A DNA stretch of 60,152 nt from Pelagibacterium lentulum (GCF_003992625.1 NZ_RZMW01000038.1:301-60452), one strand, 5' to 3'; shown: positions 17,966 to 27,575, counted from the stretch's first letter. The notes: a model not told the origin generated them from the letters alone. Program-made: numbers and translations.

Positions 17966-18004
17966 CTTTTTAAACTCTATCGAAAATTTGTGTTATGCGA
18001 GCGG

Positions 18005-18412
18005 TCAGGCCCGGTCAACCGACAGGGCCTCGATAATCACGAAGGCTTGCGCCAGACCGTTATCGTCGGTGATGGTGACATGGATATGCGCCTCATAGCC
18101 TTCAGGCACAAGCGTTTCCAGCCGTTTTGCCGCACCGCCGGTCAGTTTCATCGTCGGTTTACCACTGGGCAGGTTCACCACGCCCATGTCGCGCCAAAAT
18201 ACGCCATTTGAAAGGCCGGTTCCCAAAGCCTTCGCGCAGGCTTCCTTTGCAGCAAAACGCTTTGCATAGGATGCTGCGCGCAAGCGGCGCCTGTCGGATT
18301 TGGCGCGCTCGATTTCGGTAAAGCATCGATGTGTGAACCGCTCTCCGAAACGGGCAAGCGTGCGCTCCACATGCGCAATTTCACAAATATCGTTGCCCAG
18401 CCCAATAATCAT
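18005..18412 (-). CDS. acpS: Holo-[acyl-carrier-protein] synthase
   Basis: AcpS transfers the 4'-phosphopantetheine arm of coenzyme A to apo-ACP, which is needed for fatty acid synthesis. The 135-residue protein has the AcpS-type motifs: [16 protein letters not shown] with its metal-binding Asp8, and [16 protein letters not shown] with the catalytic Glu at about 57. It overlaps pyrE by 4 bases (ATGA). In many relatives pdxJ lies between pyrE and acpS; here it is absent and the two genes are fused into one overlapping pair. Identification is firm. Confidence 0.96.
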   Translation of the reverse strand: MIIGLGNDICEIAHVERTLARFGERFTHRCFTEIERAKSDRRRLRAASYAKRFAAKEACAKALGTGLSNGVFWRDMGVVNLPSGKPTMKLTGGAAKRLETLVPEGYEAHIHVTITDDNGLAQAFVIIEALSVDRA

Positions 18413-18993
18413 TGCAGTCCCCTGCTCCCAGGCTTGACTGCGGGTATGGCCGCCAGCTCTGGTGGCAAATCGTCTGGAGCGTAGGCAGGCACCTTATATT
18501 GCGTCAAGGCGACCAGCGGTACGCCAATATCCGCTTCGCCCGCGGACCGATCAACGATGCAAGCCGCCGCCACGACGTCAGCGCCCAGCGCCTTGATGCA
18601 ATCGATGCACTCGCGAATGGAGAGCCCGGTCGAAACGATGTCTTCAACAACGATAACTTTTTCGCCTGGCTCGACGGTAAAACTGCGACGCAATTCAAAC
18701 TCGCCGCTGACCCGCTCGGTGTAGATTGCAGGCACCCCCAGATGCCGCGCAGTCTCATAGCCGGGGATAACGCCGCCCATTGCAGGCGAAACGACCTGGG
18801 AAATATCCGAGAACCCTTCAGCACGGATTTTCTCGGCGAGCGCCTTGCACAGCTTTTCGGCCTTGTCAGGGTGCATAAAAACGCGAGCCTTCTGCAAGAA
18901 GACCGCGGACCGCAAGCCTGATGACAGGATGAAGTGGCCCTCGAGCAACGCATCGCATGAGCGGAAAATATCGAGAACTTCATCTTGTGTCAT
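18409..18993 (-). CDS. pyrE: Orotate phosphoribosyltransferase
   Basis: PyrE joins orotate to PRPP to make orotidine monophosphate in de novo pyrimidine synthesis. The 194-residue type-I phosphoribosyltransferase has the PRPP loop [13 protein letters not shown] (about 113-125), the flexible active-site region FELRRSF, and the substrate loop FILSSGLRS near the N terminus. It overlaps rsh (ATGA) upstream and acpS downstream by 4 bases each, so its translation depends on its neighbours. Length is on the short side but within the family range. Confidence 0.95.
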   Translation of the reverse strand: MTQDEVLDIFRSCDALLEGHFILSSGLRSAVFLQKARVFMHPDKAEKLCKALAEKIRAEGFSDISQVVSPAMGGVIPGYETARHLGVPAIYTERVSGEFELRRSFTVEPGEKVIVVEDIVSTGLSIRECIDCIKALGADVVAAACIVDRSAGEADIGVPLVALTQYKVPAYAPDDLPPELAAIPAVKPGSRGLQ

Positions 18994-21266
18994 TGTTCAG
19001 TATCCAGCTTGGTTTCAAATACCCCTTCCATGCCGGTAATCGCACTTGCCTGCAAGACCGTAGCCCTTTGAACCTTGGTGAGGCCCGGCGTACGCTTGAG
19101 CGTTGCCAGCACGTCGGTCAATTGCGCGAGGTCTCGCACCTCAAGCTCAAAAATGAGCTCATGGAAATCATTGGCAAGCGCGCGCATTACAAGGTTGGAG
19201 ATATTTGCATCACAGGCCGCAATCGCAGACGAAATCTGCGCCAGCGCTCCAGGGCGGTTCGCGGAATGCATTGAGATCGCAACTTTATGAAGCCTGTCGG
19301 TATTGCCTGCAAGATCCCATCGGACATCGATCCAGCCCACATCCTGATCGTGGTAGTGGGCCAGCGCATCGGAATCGATTGGATAGACCGTCATCGTGCC
19401 ACTTTGATGCAGAATGCCAACGAGTCGATCTCCCGGCACCACCCCCTCGCGCGACACGCTCACGGGCATATTGAAATCGAACCCTACCAGCGCGGCAAAG
19501 CGCTTAACCGAACTGTGCTGCCCGCCCGGCATCCGGAACTTGAACAGTTCCCCTTGCCGCAGCGAGAACCAACCTTCCGCGTTGTCACCGACCGGCAAGC
19601 TGAGCTTGCTTTTGCGCCGCCTCTTGCCCTTAAGCGCCGCTGCTTCGCGCGAGAGGTCTTCAGCGGTAATCGTCCCCTCTCCGACCTCAACAAGCATTTC
19701 CTTGCGGCCCGGTTGATCAAGTCTTGCAGCCAGGGCCGCGACGTCCTCGTCCGTGAGCGTGAGATTTTCGCGCTCCAGCACCGCCATCAGAACCTGTTCA
19801 CCGAGCGAATGGGCACGTTGCTGGGCGCCAATACGAACTGCTCTGCGGATCGCAGAACGCGCCTTCCCAGTAACCGCGATGTTCTCCCAGTTCGGCGGAG
19901 GAACATGGTCGGGATCGCGCATGATCTCGACCTCGTCACCCGAATGAAGTTGGGTGATCAACGGCATCACCGCGCCGTTGATCTTGCAGCCGACGCAGGA
20001 ATCTCCAACGTCGGTATGCACCGCATAGGCGAAATCGATAGGTGTGGCGCCACGTGGCAGGGCAATCAAGCGCCCCCGAGGCGTGAAGCAAAATACCTGG
20101 TCCTGAAAGAGTTCAAGCTTTGTATGCTCGACAAATTCTTCCGGATTATCACCTTGCGTCAGGTGGGCAATCGTCGTCCGAAGCCAGTTATAGGCCTGAC
20201 TTTCAGCTTCAAGGCGCCCCATATCGCCTGAAATCGCCTCTTTGTACAAGGCATGCGCGGCAATACCGTATTCGGCTATCGCGTGCATTTCATGCGTGCG
20301 GATTTGCAGTTCCACGCGCTCGCGGCTTGGACCTACGATTGTAGTGTGGATCGAACGATAATCGTTGTGCTTGGGGACCGAGATATAGTCTTTGAACCGG
20401 CCCGGTACGACTTTCCATTTGGTGTGAACGACCCCGAGTGTGTGGTAGCACTCGTCAATCGTATCGACGATGACGCGAAAGCCGATCATGTCGGACAGTT
20501 GCTCGAGAGCGATGGCTTTGCGCTCGATCTTTGAAAAGATCGACCAGGCCGATTTCAGCCGAGAGGATACCTCGGCCTTTATGCCCTTCTCAGACAAGTA
20601 GTTTTCAAGCTCGGTGCGAATCTCGGTGATGATTTCACGGTGGGACTGCTCCATGGCAGCCAATCGCCCAGTGATCGCAGCATAATGCTCAGGATGAAGC
20701 GACTTGAAGGAAAGGTCTTCAAGCTCGGATCGCATGTCCTGCATACCCATGCGTCCCGCCAGCGGAGCATAGATATCCATGGTTTCCTGGGCGATCCGGC
20801 CACGCTTATGCATGGGCATGAATTCGAGCGTACGCATATTGTGCAGCCGATCTGCCAGCTTCACCAGCAGAACGCGCACATCCTGCGAAATCGCAAGAAG
20901 CAGCTTGCGTAGATTTTCCGCCTGCGCTTCCTCACGGCTCATCAGATTGAGCCGTTCGATCTTTGTAAGACCATCGACGATCTGGCCGATCTCGGTGCCG
21001 AACATCTCATCGATCTCGGCGCGCGTAGCATCTGTATCTTCGAGCGTATCGTGAAGCAGCGCCACGGCAATCGTCGCATCGTCGAGCTTGAGCTCGGTCA
21101 GGATCGCTGCAACCTCCAGCGGATGCGCAAAGTAAGGGTCGCCGGAGGCCCTGGTCTGACTCCCGTGCTTCTGCATGCCATACACATAGGCCTTGTTAAG
21201 CAATGCTTCATCGGCCTTGGGATTGTAGGCCAACACGCGCTCGACCAATTCATACTGACGCATCAT
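18990..21266 (-). CDS. rsh: Bifunctional (p)ppGpp synthase/hydrolase, RelA/SpoT family
   Basis: The single long RSH enzyme typical of alphaproteobacteria, making and degrading the stringent-response alarmone. Domains over 758 residues: HD hydrolase with intact LLHDTLEDT (His72, Asp73), synthase (about 240-350, including [19 protein letters not shown]), TGS (about 395-455, [24 protein letters not shown]), and a C-terminal ACT domain (about 685-755, beginning [20 protein letters not shown]). Both catalytic halves look intact. Two ATGs sit at the start. It lies about 100 bases downstream of rpoZ, past a hairpin, and heads the overlapping pyrE-to-parC run. Confidence 0.95.
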   Translation of the reverse strand: MMRQYELVERVLAYNPKADEALLNKAYVYGMQKHGSQTRASGDPYFAHPLEVAAILTELKLDDATIAVALLHDTLEDTDATRAEIDEMFGTEIGQIVDGLTKIERLNLMSREEAQAENLRKLLLAISQDVRVLLVKLADRLHNMRTLEFMPMHKRGRIAQETMDIYAPLAGRMGMQDMRSELEDLSFKSLHPEHYAAITGRLAAMEQSHREIITEIRTELENYLSEKGIKAEVSSRLKSAWSIFSKIERKAIALEQLSDMIGFRVIVDTIDECYHTLGVVHTKWKVVPGRFKDYISVPKHNDYRSIHTTIVGPSRERVELQIRTHEMHAIAEYGIAAHALYKEAISGDMGRLEAESQAYNWLRTTIAHLTQGDNPEEFVEHTKLELFQDQVFCFTPRGRLIALPRGATPIDFAYAVHTDVGDSCVGCKINGAVMPLITQLHSGDEVEIMRDPDHVPPPNWENIAVTGKARSAIRRAVRIGAQQRAHSLGEQVLMAVLERENLTLTDEDVAALAARLDQPGRKEMLVEVGEGTITAEDLSREAAALKGKRRRKSKLSLPVGDNAEGWFSLRQGELFKFRMPGGQHSSVKRFAALVGFDFNMPVSVSREGVVPGDRLVGILHQSGTMTVYPIDSDALAHYHDQDVGWIDVRWDLAGNTDRLHKVAISMHSANRPGALAQISSAIAACDANISNLVMRALANDFHELIFELEVRDLAQLTDVLATLKRTPGLTKVQRATVLQASAITGMEGVFETKLDTEQ

Positions 21267-21301
21267 GCGTCGAGGTACTCCGCTCTACCTGTTCAAACAA
21301 T

Positions 21302-21334
21302 AAAGGCGCCGGACTGAATGCCAGACGCCTTTTT
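21302..21334 (-). terminator. Hairpin between rpoZ and rsh
   Basis: On the minus strand AAAGGCG and CGCCTTT pair around a 17-base interior that has further short pairing (CTGG/CCGG), and the second arm is followed by ATTG. It lies 30 bases past the rpoZ stop and 36 bases before the rsh ATG, so it would end rpoZ transcripts or reduce read-through into rsh. The T-tract is short, so termination may be partial. Confidence 0.5.
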
Positions 21335-21363
21335 AAGACAATACAGGCAAAGCCCGATTGCAA

Positions 21364-21732
21364 TCAATCGTCACGACGCTCCGGAGGAGCCAGGGATTCG
21401 ATGCCCCGCAGAAGCTCTTCTTCGCTGATCGTGTCGAAGACCGGGCCGTCCTCGTCGTTGGACGTGGAGATCATCGGAGCAGTTTCATGTTCAGGCTCGT
21501 CAACCTCAACATATTTCTGCATCGAATGAATGAGATCTTCCTTGAGATCTTCGGGTGAAATCGTTGCGTCGCCAATCTCGCGAAGAGCCACAACCGGGTT
21601 CTTGTCATTATCGCGATCAACAGTAATCGAGGCGCCAGAGGAAATCATGCGCGCCCGATGCGCTGCGAGCAGAACCAGATCGAACCGGTTCGGGACTTTA
21701 TCAATGCAATCTTCTACGGTGACGCGTGCCAC
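21364..21732 (-). CDS. rpoZ: RNA polymerase omega subunit
   Basis: Omega helps assemble and stabilise the RNA polymerase beta' subunit and in proteobacteria carries part of a ppGpp-binding site. The 122-residue protein starts at a GTG ([24 protein letters not shown]), the normal family start, 7 bases after GGAG; the longer frame upstream is noise. The body continues [15 protein letters not shown] and [10 protein letters not shown], and the acidic tail ([10 protein letters not shown]) is typical of alphaproteobacteria. Its neighbour rsh makes the nucleotide that omega helps sense, a conserved pairing. Confidence 0.95.
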   Translation of the reverse strand: MARVTVEDCIDKVPNRFDLVLLAAHRARMISSGASITVDRDNDKNPVVALREIGDATISPEDLKEDLIHSMQKYVEVDEPEHETAPMISTSNDEDGPVFDTISEEELLRGIESLAPPERRDD

Positions 21733-21949
21733 AGCCGGTCTCCATTGCTTTAGGGGAGAAAGAACGGCTCTCTTACACGAGGCCAATGCCAAACACAAGG
21801 GTTCCCGCGCGCGATCGCCGCGATATTCGCGTTCGGTCCTTGACGCCATTATTGTTTGCAGATCGGCAGTTGTGAACCAATCCGGGCCCTCCGGCGTTGT
21901 TCAACCATTGATACTGCACTCATCTCATTTATTCGAGGCATTTGATTCA

Positions 21950-22516
21950 ATGTTTGATTCCCGAGAGAAGATGGTTCTGTTCATTGACGGAGCCAATCTC
22001 TACGCCACATCCCGCGCTCTGGGCATCGATATCGACTACAAACGGTTGCTCGGAGAATTCCAGGAGGCCGCCTATCTCCTACGCGCCTATTATTACACAG
22101 CCTTGGTTGAGGATCAGGAATACTCTTCCATTCGGCCACTGATCGATTGGCTCGACTACAACGGCTATACAGTCGTAACGAAGCCGGCCAAAGAGTTCAC
22201 CGACGCCCAGGGCCGACGCAAGGTCAAGGGCAACATGGACATCGAGCTGACCATAGACGCCTTGGAGCTGTCTTCATGCTACGATCATCTGGTGCTGTTT
22301 TCCGGTGACGGCGATTTCACGGCGCTGGTTGCAGCACTGCAGCGAAAAGGCAAAAAGGTAACTGTCGCATCCACTCTGAAGACACCGACGCCAATGATTT
22401 CTGACGATCTGCGCCGGCAGGCCGATTATTTTCTTGAAATTGCGACTTTAGCCAAGACAGTGGGGCGCAGCCCTGTTGACCGTTCGGTTCCGACTTATCA
22501 GGATGCCGACAACTGA
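21950..22516 (+). CDS. NYN-domain (LabA/DUF88-type) protein
   Basis: A 188-residue protein with a PIN-like NYN nuclease domain, found in RNA-processing proteins. The key acids are visible: Asp14 in VLFIDGANLYA, the conserved KGNMDIELTIDALELS segment with Asp and Glu, and LFSGDGDFTALV (about 117-128). The ATG of MFDSREKMV follows GAGG by about 12 bases, a long spacing; an in-frame ATG at 21971 is possible. The gene diverges from rpoZ across a 217-base promoter region and is followed 23 bases later by a uracil-DNA glycosylase. The natural RNA target is unknown. Confidence 0.88.
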   Translation: MFDSREKMVLFIDGANLYATSRALGIDIDYKRLLGEFQEAAYLLRAYYYTALVEDQEYSSIRPLIDWLDYNGYTVVTKPAKEFTDAQGRRKVKGNMDIELTIDALELSSCYDHLVLFSGDGDFTALVAALQRKGKKVTVASTLKTPTPMISDDLRRQADYFLEIATLAKTVGRSPVDRSVPTYQDADN

Positions 22517-22539
22517 TCGAAACCCTGAGTCCCCTGCCC

Positions 22540-23181
22540 TTGCTACAGACCAATCCCGAGCACGACTGCCCGCTATGCCCGCGCCTTGTTGCCTATCGGC
22601 GCGAGAACCAGCAACAGTTTCCCGACTGGTTCAATGCTCCTGTTCCCCACTGGGGCGATCACGAGCCGAGCCTGATAATCGTTGGCCTTGCGCCTGGCGT
22701 ACGCGGGGCCAATCGCACGGGCAGACCATTTACAGGCGATTATGCGGGCGACCTACTCTATGCAACGATGTCGAAATTCGGTTTTGCCTCGGGCGAGTAT
22801 CTGGCCGATCCTGATGATGGGCTGGAACTGCGAGATGCAATGATTGTCAATGCCGTACGCTGCGTACCGCCGCAAAACAAGCCGACCGGTGCAGAAATCA
22901 AGACCTGCCGACAATTCCTTTCGGCAACGCTCACGGTGAACACGAAGGCACATGCCTATCTTGCGCTTGGCCGGATTGCACATGAATCTTTCTTGCGCAC
23001 ACTGGGCCTGAAGCTGGCGGACTATCGCTTTGCTCATGGCGCCGAGCATAAATTACCCGATGGACGTGTCCTGTTCGACAGCTACCATTGCTCCCGCTAC
23101 AACACCAATACCGGGCGGCTGACCGAAGCGATGTTTGAAGCCGTATTTGCACGCATCAGGCGAACGATTGGCGGTAACTGA
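22540..23181 (+). CDS. Uracil-DNA glycosylase, family 5-like (UdgB)
   Basis: A 213-residue glycosylase that removes uracil and some deaminated purines from DNA. The uracil-binding motif reads GLAPGVRGANRTGRPFTGDY (about 49-68), matching the Fe-S family-5 (UdgB) pattern, and the C-terminal motif HCSRYNTNTGRLT is also of that type. Candidate iron-sulfur cysteines are CPLC at 10-13, Cys107 in RCVPP and Cys122. I place the start at TTG 22540; no in-frame ATG is available, and CTG codons at 22513 and 22525 are further options, so the N terminus is uncertain. Confidence 0.88.
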   Translation: MLQTNPEHDCPLCPRLVAYRRENQQQFPDWFNAPVPHWGDHEPSLIIVGLAPGVRGANRTGRPFTGDYAGDLLYATMSKFGFASGEYLADPDDGLELRDAMIVNAVRCVPPQNKPTGAEIKTCRQFLSATLTVNTKAHAYLALGRIAHESFLRTLGLKLADYRFAHGAEHKLPDGRVLFDSYHCSRYNTNTGRLTEAMFEAVFARIRRTIGGN

Positions 23182-23187
23182 GCCCGA

Positions 23188-23667
23188 TCAGCCCTGCTTG
23201 AGAAGGCGCTGCTTGTCGCGAGACCAGTCACGATCCTTGAGCACCGCGCGCTTGTCGTAGTTCTTGCGCCCCTTGGCCAAGCCGATCAACAGCTTGGCGA
23301 TGCCGCGGTCATTGAAGTAGAGCTTGAGCGGAACAATCGTATTGCCCGCCCGCTCCACCCCGCGGGTCAGCTTTGCCATTTCCTTGCGCGAAACCAGCAA
23401 CTTCCGGCTACGTTTTTCGTCGTGATTGAAGCGGTTTCCTTGCACATATTCGGGAATGTTTGCGTTGATCAGCCAAAGTTCGCCATCCTCAGGCGAAACA
23501 TAGGATTCGGCGATCTGCGCCTTGCCGTTCCGCAAGGATTTCACTTCAGTACCGCGCAGAACGATGCCGGCTTCCATGGTGTCGAGGATCTCATAATCAA
23601 ACCGGGCACGGCGATTATCCGCAACCATGCCATGTTCGAGAATGCCTTTGTCCTTCTTGGGAGCCAT
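23188..23667 (-). CDS. smpB: SsrA-binding protein SmpB
   Basis: SmpB carries tmRNA into stalled ribosomes for trans-translation. The 159-residue protein shows the OB-fold signature ([19 protein letters not shown] at about 34-52), [22 protein letters not shown], and the C-terminal tail [20 protein letters not shown] that folds into the empty mRNA channel. Length is normal. It lies 61 bases downstream of dapA on the same strand, a conserved dapA-smpB pair, and converges on the uracil-DNA glycosylase with only 6 bases between their stops. Confidence 0.97.
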   Translation of the reverse strand: MAPKKDKGILEHGMVADNRRARFDYEILDTMEAGIVLRGTEVKSLRNGKAQIAESYVSPEDGELWLINANIPEYVQGNRFNHDEKRSRKLLVSRKEMAKLTRGVERAGNTIVPLKLYFNDRGIAKLLIGLAKGRKNYDKRAVLKDRDWSRDKQRLLKQG

Positions 23668-23681
23668 ATCAATCCTGTTCG

Positions 23682-23706
23682 GTCTGCGCCTTATTCAACC
23701 GCAGAC
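23682..23706 (-). other. Short hairpin between dapA and smpB
   Basis: GTCTGCG and CGCAGAC form a perfect 7-base stem around an 11-base loop in the 61-base gap. There is no T-rich tail, so it looks like a processing or attenuation hairpin rather than a terminator. The stem is seen; its role is not known. Confidence 0.3.
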
Positions 23707-23728
23707 TTGGGCGCTGTCGCTTACCAAT

Positions 23729-24616
23729 TCAAGCAGCCATCGGCTCCAGCCCCGCATGGGCAATCGCAATGTCGATAACCTTGCGGGTCTCGGCCGTTAC
23801 CGGAACAAGTGGCAATCGCAGTTCTTCGGAACACAATCCGATTTGCGACGCCGCATATTTCACACCGGCCGGGCTGGGTTCGATAAAGAGCGCTTTATGC
23901 AGCGGTGCCAGGCGATCCTGAATCGTTAGCGCTGTAGCAAAATCTCCGGACTGGCAGGCGCTCTGGAATGCTGAGCAAAGCGCTGGTGCAACATTGGACG
24001 TCACTGAAATGCAGCCACGGCCGCCATGGGCGTTAAATCCAAGCGCCGTAATATCTTCCCCAGACAGCATTACAAAGTCCGGCCCAAGCAGATTGCGCTC
24101 CATGCTGGCCTTGCCCATATCAGCCGTTGCATCCTTGATACCGATGATATTAGGGCAAGCGTCGCGCAAACGCTTGATCGTATCTACGGCCAGATCGGCG
24201 ATAGTGCGTCCGGGCACGGAATAAAGGATGACAGGCAGAGCAACCGCCTTAGCGACCGCTCTGAAGTGCTCAAACAATCCCTCCTGGTTCGGCTTGTTAT
24301 AGTAGGGCACAACAGTAAGAACCGCATCGGCCCCCGCTGCCTCGGCAAACTCGGCCAGATGAATGGCTTCGCGCGTCGAATTAGAACCGGCACCGGCAAT
24401 TATGGGCACGCGCTTTTGCGCCGCCTCGATGGTGATCTCGATTATGCGGCGATGTTCTTCATGGCTCACCGTCGGCGACTCGCCGGTTGTGCCTACCGGC
24501 ACCAAGCCATGCGTGCCTTGCTCGATTTGCCATTTGACGACGCGGGCCATAGCGTCTTCGTCAACTGCACCATTGCGAAACGGCGTAAGTAGCGCCGTGA
24601 TCGACCCGCTGAACAT
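23729..24616 (-). CDS. dapA: 4-hydroxy-tetrahydrodipicolinate synthase
   Basis: DapA condenses pyruvate with aspartate semialdehyde, the first committed step toward lysine and meso-diaminopimelate for the cell wall. The TIM-barrel protein (295 residues) has the Schiff-base lysine in GIKDATAD (Lys161), the catalytic Tyr132 in LYSVPGRTI, and TTGESPT (43-49). Family consensus there is YNVPGR; the Asn-to-Ser change is unlikely to matter. The ATG of [10 protein letters not shown] follows GAGGACTACCTG and was chosen over an upstream extension of 14 codons. It leads into smpB. Confidence 0.96.
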   Translation of the reverse strand: MFSGSITALLTPFRNGAVDEDAMARVVKWQIEQGTHGLVPVGTTGESPTVSHEEHRRIIEITIEAAQKRVPIIAGAGSNSTREAIHLAEFAEAAGADAVLTVVPYYNKPNQEGLFEHFRAVAKAVALPVILYSVPGRTIADLAVDTIKRLRDACPNIIGIKDATADMGKASMERNLLGPDFVMLSGEDITALGFNAHGGRGCISVTSNVAPALCSAFQSACQSGDFATALTIQDRLAPLHKALFIEPSPAGVKYAASQIGLCSEELRLPLVPVTAETRKVIDIAIAHAGLEPMAA

Positions 24617-24805
24617 CAGGTAGTCCTCATTTCGTGCCTCCGGCGTGCCCGGCGGCAAAGTTCATATTTTTGTTCTTCAAAAAGGGATTCGCATGCCCTT
24701 ATCCTGAAAGTGGAGCGCACCATAGTGCCAGATTTGCGGCACGACAAGCAGCTAAAACGCAGGCATTCGGCATTGCTCGAACCGATGGGCGTGATAAGAG
24801 AAGTC

Positions 24806-25747
24806 ATGTTCTGGCGCAAGACCTCAAATACCGATCTGCCGCAATTTGCCGGAATGCCGGTGAATTCCATTTGCGTTGGCCATGCGGATCGAATGCTTGC
24901 TGTGCATATTCACGGCGACCTCCGCCAATCACAGATGCCGATTGTCTGCCTGCCAGGATATGTGCGCAATATGCTCGACTTTTCCGAGCTTCCCACTGGC
25001 CTTGGTCGCGGCACTGCACCGGTGCCCCCGCTCGTTATGATTGACCTTGCTGGACGGGGCCGATCCGCACCACTGCCTGCCAAAGTCCCTTATTCAACAT
25101 TATCCGATGCACAGGACGCTCTTGCCGTGCTCGATGCCCTTGGTATTGCGCGCGCAGTTATCTGTGGTCAGGGGCATGGCGGGCAGGTTGCGATGGTCAT
25201 GGCGCGAGATCGCCCACGATTGTTTGGTGGAACGATCCTTATCGACGCCGGACCGGCGGTCGATCCACGCGGTCTGGTCCGGCTGCGCAACAATCTGCGG
25301 CATATAACGGGGCTCAAGGATTCCCGGCTCGTATCGGCTGATCTGCGGAAAATCCTTCTGACCGATTACCCCGACGCCAACGAAACGAAGCTGGAAAAGC
25401 TCATCGAGCGCTTATTTCGCCTTGATTCTCGCGGCCGTGCACATGGTCTATATGACGACCGACTGGTTTCCCAGCTTGAGCATCTCAGCTTTGACGATGT
25501 GCTTGAGCCGCAATGGGCGCTTTTCGATTGCCTGAGCCATGCGCCGATGCTGCTGATGCGGTCGCAGTTCGGCGATACACTGCGCGGATCAACCTTTGAT
25601 GAAATGGCGAGACGACGACAGGATGCCAGAACGCTCGTCATCGAAGGTCGGGGAAGCCCTGCCCTTCTGGAAACGGCTCAAGAGTTGGACGCAATCGCAA
25701 GTTTTGCTGCCGATTGCGAGCCACCGACTAGCGAAGCCGATGATTAG
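24806..25747 (+). CDS. Alpha/beta-hydrolase-fold protein with a replaced nucleophile
   Basis: An alpha/beta-hydrolase core of about 313 residues: a loop rich in Gly (VCLPGYVRNMLDF), MIDLAGRGRS, and the strand-helix joint that normally holds the serine nucleophile. Here that joint reads CGQGHGG, with Gly where GxSxG has Ser, so classical catalysis seems lost. A possible acid and His further on are not clear. Candidate starts are GTG 24710, ATG 24785 and ATG 24806; I took the last for its AGAGAAG site. It is divergent from dapA and overlaps the stop of the next gene by 4 bases. Function unknown. Confidence 0.75.
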   Translation: MFWRKTSNTDLPQFAGMPVNSICVGHADRMLAVHIHGDLRQSQMPIVCLPGYVRNMLDFSELPTGLGRGTAPVPPLVMIDLAGRGRSAPLPAKVPYSTLSDAQDALAVLDALGIARAVICGQGHGGQVAMVMARDRPRLFGGTILIDAGPAVDPRGLVRLRNNLRHITGLKDSRLVSADLRKILLTDYPDANETKLEKLIERLFRLDSRGRAHGLYDDRLVSQLEHLSFDDVLEPQWALFDCLSHAPMLLMRSQFGDTLRGSTFDEMARRRQDARTLVIEGRGSPALLETAQELDAIASFAADCEPPTSEADD

Positions 25748-26238
25748 GCTGAGGCTTTTGCCTTGTTCAGCGCCTTGGCCTGCCGCACCCAGTCGTCGCG
25801 CTTGATGCGCCCGCGAGCATTGAGCTTGGCATCCATCTCATCGATCGTACGCGCGCTCCAGCCCGCGATCTGCGCATAGGTCAGGATACCGGATGCCTTG
25901 AGTTCATTCTCAAGTTTTGGGCCTATGCCACTGATCTTCTTGAGGTCGTCCTCTTCCGTTCCGGCATCTATGGCTTGACTTTCAGCGCTGTCGGACTGTG
26001 GCGGCGTCTGTTTCCGGGCAGCGGGCCTGGCACCCTTTTTTGCCGGCGCAGCCTTTGTTGGCGAAGCAGCGGCAACTTTCTTCTGAGGCTTGGCCCCAAC
26101 GGGCGCTTCTGCCTTTGTTGAGACGAGCTTGCTGGGCTTGGCCAGGAACCTGCGCAGCACGAAACCGATCGCGCAACCGATAAGGAAAGTTGCGAGCAGC
26201 AACAGCGCGCTTTCGAGAATATGGGGAGTGAAAGTCAT
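25744..26238 (-). CDS. Membrane-anchored helix-hairpin-helix protein
   Basis: 164 residues: an N-terminal membrane helix (ILESALLLLATFLIGCAIGFVL), a Lys/Ala/Pro-rich linker (about 38-85) and a C-terminal helix-hairpin-helix domain (DLKKISGIGPKLENELKASG, then GRIKRDDWVRQAKAL). The C-terminal pattern resembles the domain found at the end of some NADH-dehydrogenase chain E proteins and other alphaproteobacterial proteins, where it may bind nucleic acid or protein. It is the last of three minus-strand genes (OmpA-like, small membrane protein, this), with its ribosome-binding site overlapping the stop of the 39-residue gene. Function unknown. Confidence 0.8.
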   Translation of the reverse strand: MTFTPHILESALLLLATFLIGCAIGFVLRRFLAKPSKLVSTKAEAPVGAKPQKKVAAASPTKAAPAKKGARPAARKQTPPQSDSAESQAIDAGTEEDDLKKISGIGPKLENELKASGILTYAQIAGWSARTIDEMDAKLNARGRIKRDDWVRQAKALNKAKASA

Positions 26239-26247
26239 AGAATAATC

Positions 26248-26367
26248 CTATTCCTGAACTGGCGCATCATCGTAACTGTACCAACCAGTCGCGATACCAA
26301 TCAGCAAGGCCAGAACAAGAAATATCCAGTAAGTTTCAAGCAGATAAAAGACAGCTTCAAATGACAT
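26248..26367 (-). CDS. 39-residue membrane protein, not seen by length-filtered gene finding
   Basis: Read from the sequence on the minus strand: it starts MSFEAVFYLLETYWIF, continues LVLALLIGIATGWYSYDD and ends APVQE. One hydrophobic helix spans about residues 6-28. The ATG has a good AGAGG site 7 bases upstream, placed right after the OmpA-like stop (11-base gap), and its own stop overlaps the AGGA site of the next gene. This tight packing on both sides supports a real gene. It may be a small membrane partner of its neighbours; no family is recognised. Confidence 0.8.
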   Translation of the reverse strand: MSFEAVFYLLETYWIFLVLALLIGIATGWYSYDDAPVQE

Positions 26368-26378
26368 CCCAAACCTCT

Positions 26379-27425
26379 TTACTGCGCGGCAATGTCTTCG
26401 AAATTGAAGACGATACGCCGATTTTGCCGCCTGCCTTCCGCAGTTGCGTTAGACGCAATCGGCAAGCTGGCACCATATCCAACAGCATATAGGCGCGTAA
26501 CCGCGACACCAAGATCAATCAGTTCATCAACCACGGTTTCAGCACGCGCAATCGACAAACGCAGATTGAGGGCGTCGCTGCCGTCAGAGTCTGTATGCCC
26601 TTCTACATAAACAGGCTGTTCGGGGCAAATGTTCAACCGCTCGGCAATGGCGGGTAAAAGTTCGCGTGAACTTTCGGTCAACTGAGCACTTCCCGAACCG
26701 AACAGCAATGCATTGGCGCTCATAAACTCGGCAATCGCCGCGCTGCAAACTTGCCCCGCCTTTGGCGCGGTGATCATGGTGCGCCAAACGCCATCTTCGC
26801 TCAGTCGTGACAGGATCGCTTCGGCTGCGTTTTTCTTTGTGTCAATGTCGGCATAACCGGTCAGCAGCCAATTACCATTGGCAAAAGCCACCTGACCGCT
26901 ATCGAGTTCGCGCAGGGCTGAAATTCCGGCAAAGAGCGTTTGCATGAAGCCTTCCGGCGCGCCTTGGGCGACCGACACATTGTCGAGATCGTCAGCGAGA
27001 TAGGACAGCAGGTTCCGGGACGAATTATCCGGCACCATGCCGCGAAAGGCCAGATTTCCCGATACGTCAAGTGTAGCCGACATCCGATAACTCGGATCGG
27101 CAAGAACTCCGGCGTTGACAGTTTCTTCCAACTGTTCGGTCAATTCCGCGTCGTCCCCGGCTTGTTCGATCACCGGCTCAGACACTTCCCCTTCGATACC
27201 GCCCGGTTCCTCATCGTCGCTGAGGTCCATTTCTTCAATCGACGGCGTATCGTCGTTCTCAACCGCGTCTGTTGCCGGCTCCTCGACGACCAGTTCCTGG
27301 TACTGCGCCAGCACGAGAGGTCGATCATTTGCCAGGGCGACAGCAGGGATCAATCCCAAACTGAAAAGCGCTACCCCTCCGAGCTTCATCAATTTGAACA
27401 GCGACGAAGCGGAACGATGAAGCAT
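26379..27425 (-). CDS. OmpA-family outer-membrane/peptidoglycan-binding protein
   Basis: A 348-residue exported protein. The ATG of MLHRSASSLFKLMK has AAGGTG upstream; the longer open frame lacks support. A signal peptide (SLGLIPAVALA) is followed by an acidic Glu/Asp-rich region (about 45-105), two BON-like segments (around SATLDVSGNLAFRG and NGNWLLTGYADIDT), and a C-terminal OmpA domain with VYVEGHTDSDGSDALNLRLS and NRRIVFNF, which binds peptidoglycan. It starts an operon with a 39-residue membrane protein and an HHH protein. It is divided from the porin by a strong terminator. Confidence 0.88.
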   Translation of the reverse strand: MLHRSASSLFKLMKLGGVALFSLGLIPAVALANDRPLVLAQYQELVVEEPATDAVENDDTPSIEEMDLSDDEEPGGIEGEVSEPVIEQAGDDAELTEQLEETVNAGVLADPSYRMSATLDVSGNLAFRGMVPDNSSRNLLSYLADDLDNVSVAQGAPEGFMQTLFAGISALRELDSGQVAFANGNWLLTGYADIDTKKNAAEAILSRLSEDGVWRTMITAPKAGQVCSAAIAEFMSANALLFGSGSAQLTESSRELLPAIAERLNICPEQPVYVEGHTDSDGSDALNLRLSIARAETVVDELIDLGVAVTRLYAVGYGASLPIASNATAEGRRQNRRIVFNFEDIAAQ

Positions 27426-27515
27426 CAATGGCACCTTTTGGCGGCTGGGAGAATCATTGCGTGATATTAACAAGTTAGGCGGCGCTGTTAAACGCCAACG
27501 CCCCCCTCGAGGCAA

Positions 27516-27547
27516 AAGAAAAGGCCCGGCGCGAGGCCGGACCTTTC
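27516..27547 (-). terminator. Strong Rho-independent terminator after the porin gene
   Basis: Arms AAAGGCCCGGC and GCCGGACCTTT (one mismatch in 11 pairs) with the loop GCGAG, followed on the minus strand by CCTTTTCTTTT. It lies 29 bases past the porin stop and upstream of the OmpA-like gene, so it should end porin transcripts. Confidence 0.85.
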
Positions 27548-27575
27548 CATGTTTCGCTTAACGCGAAAGCCCTGA

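Noticed and set aside
21880-21905. GGCCCTCCGGCG shared with the dispersed repeat, upstream of the NYN gene
   Set aside because: Only 12 bases match and neither hairpin is present, so it is probably chance.
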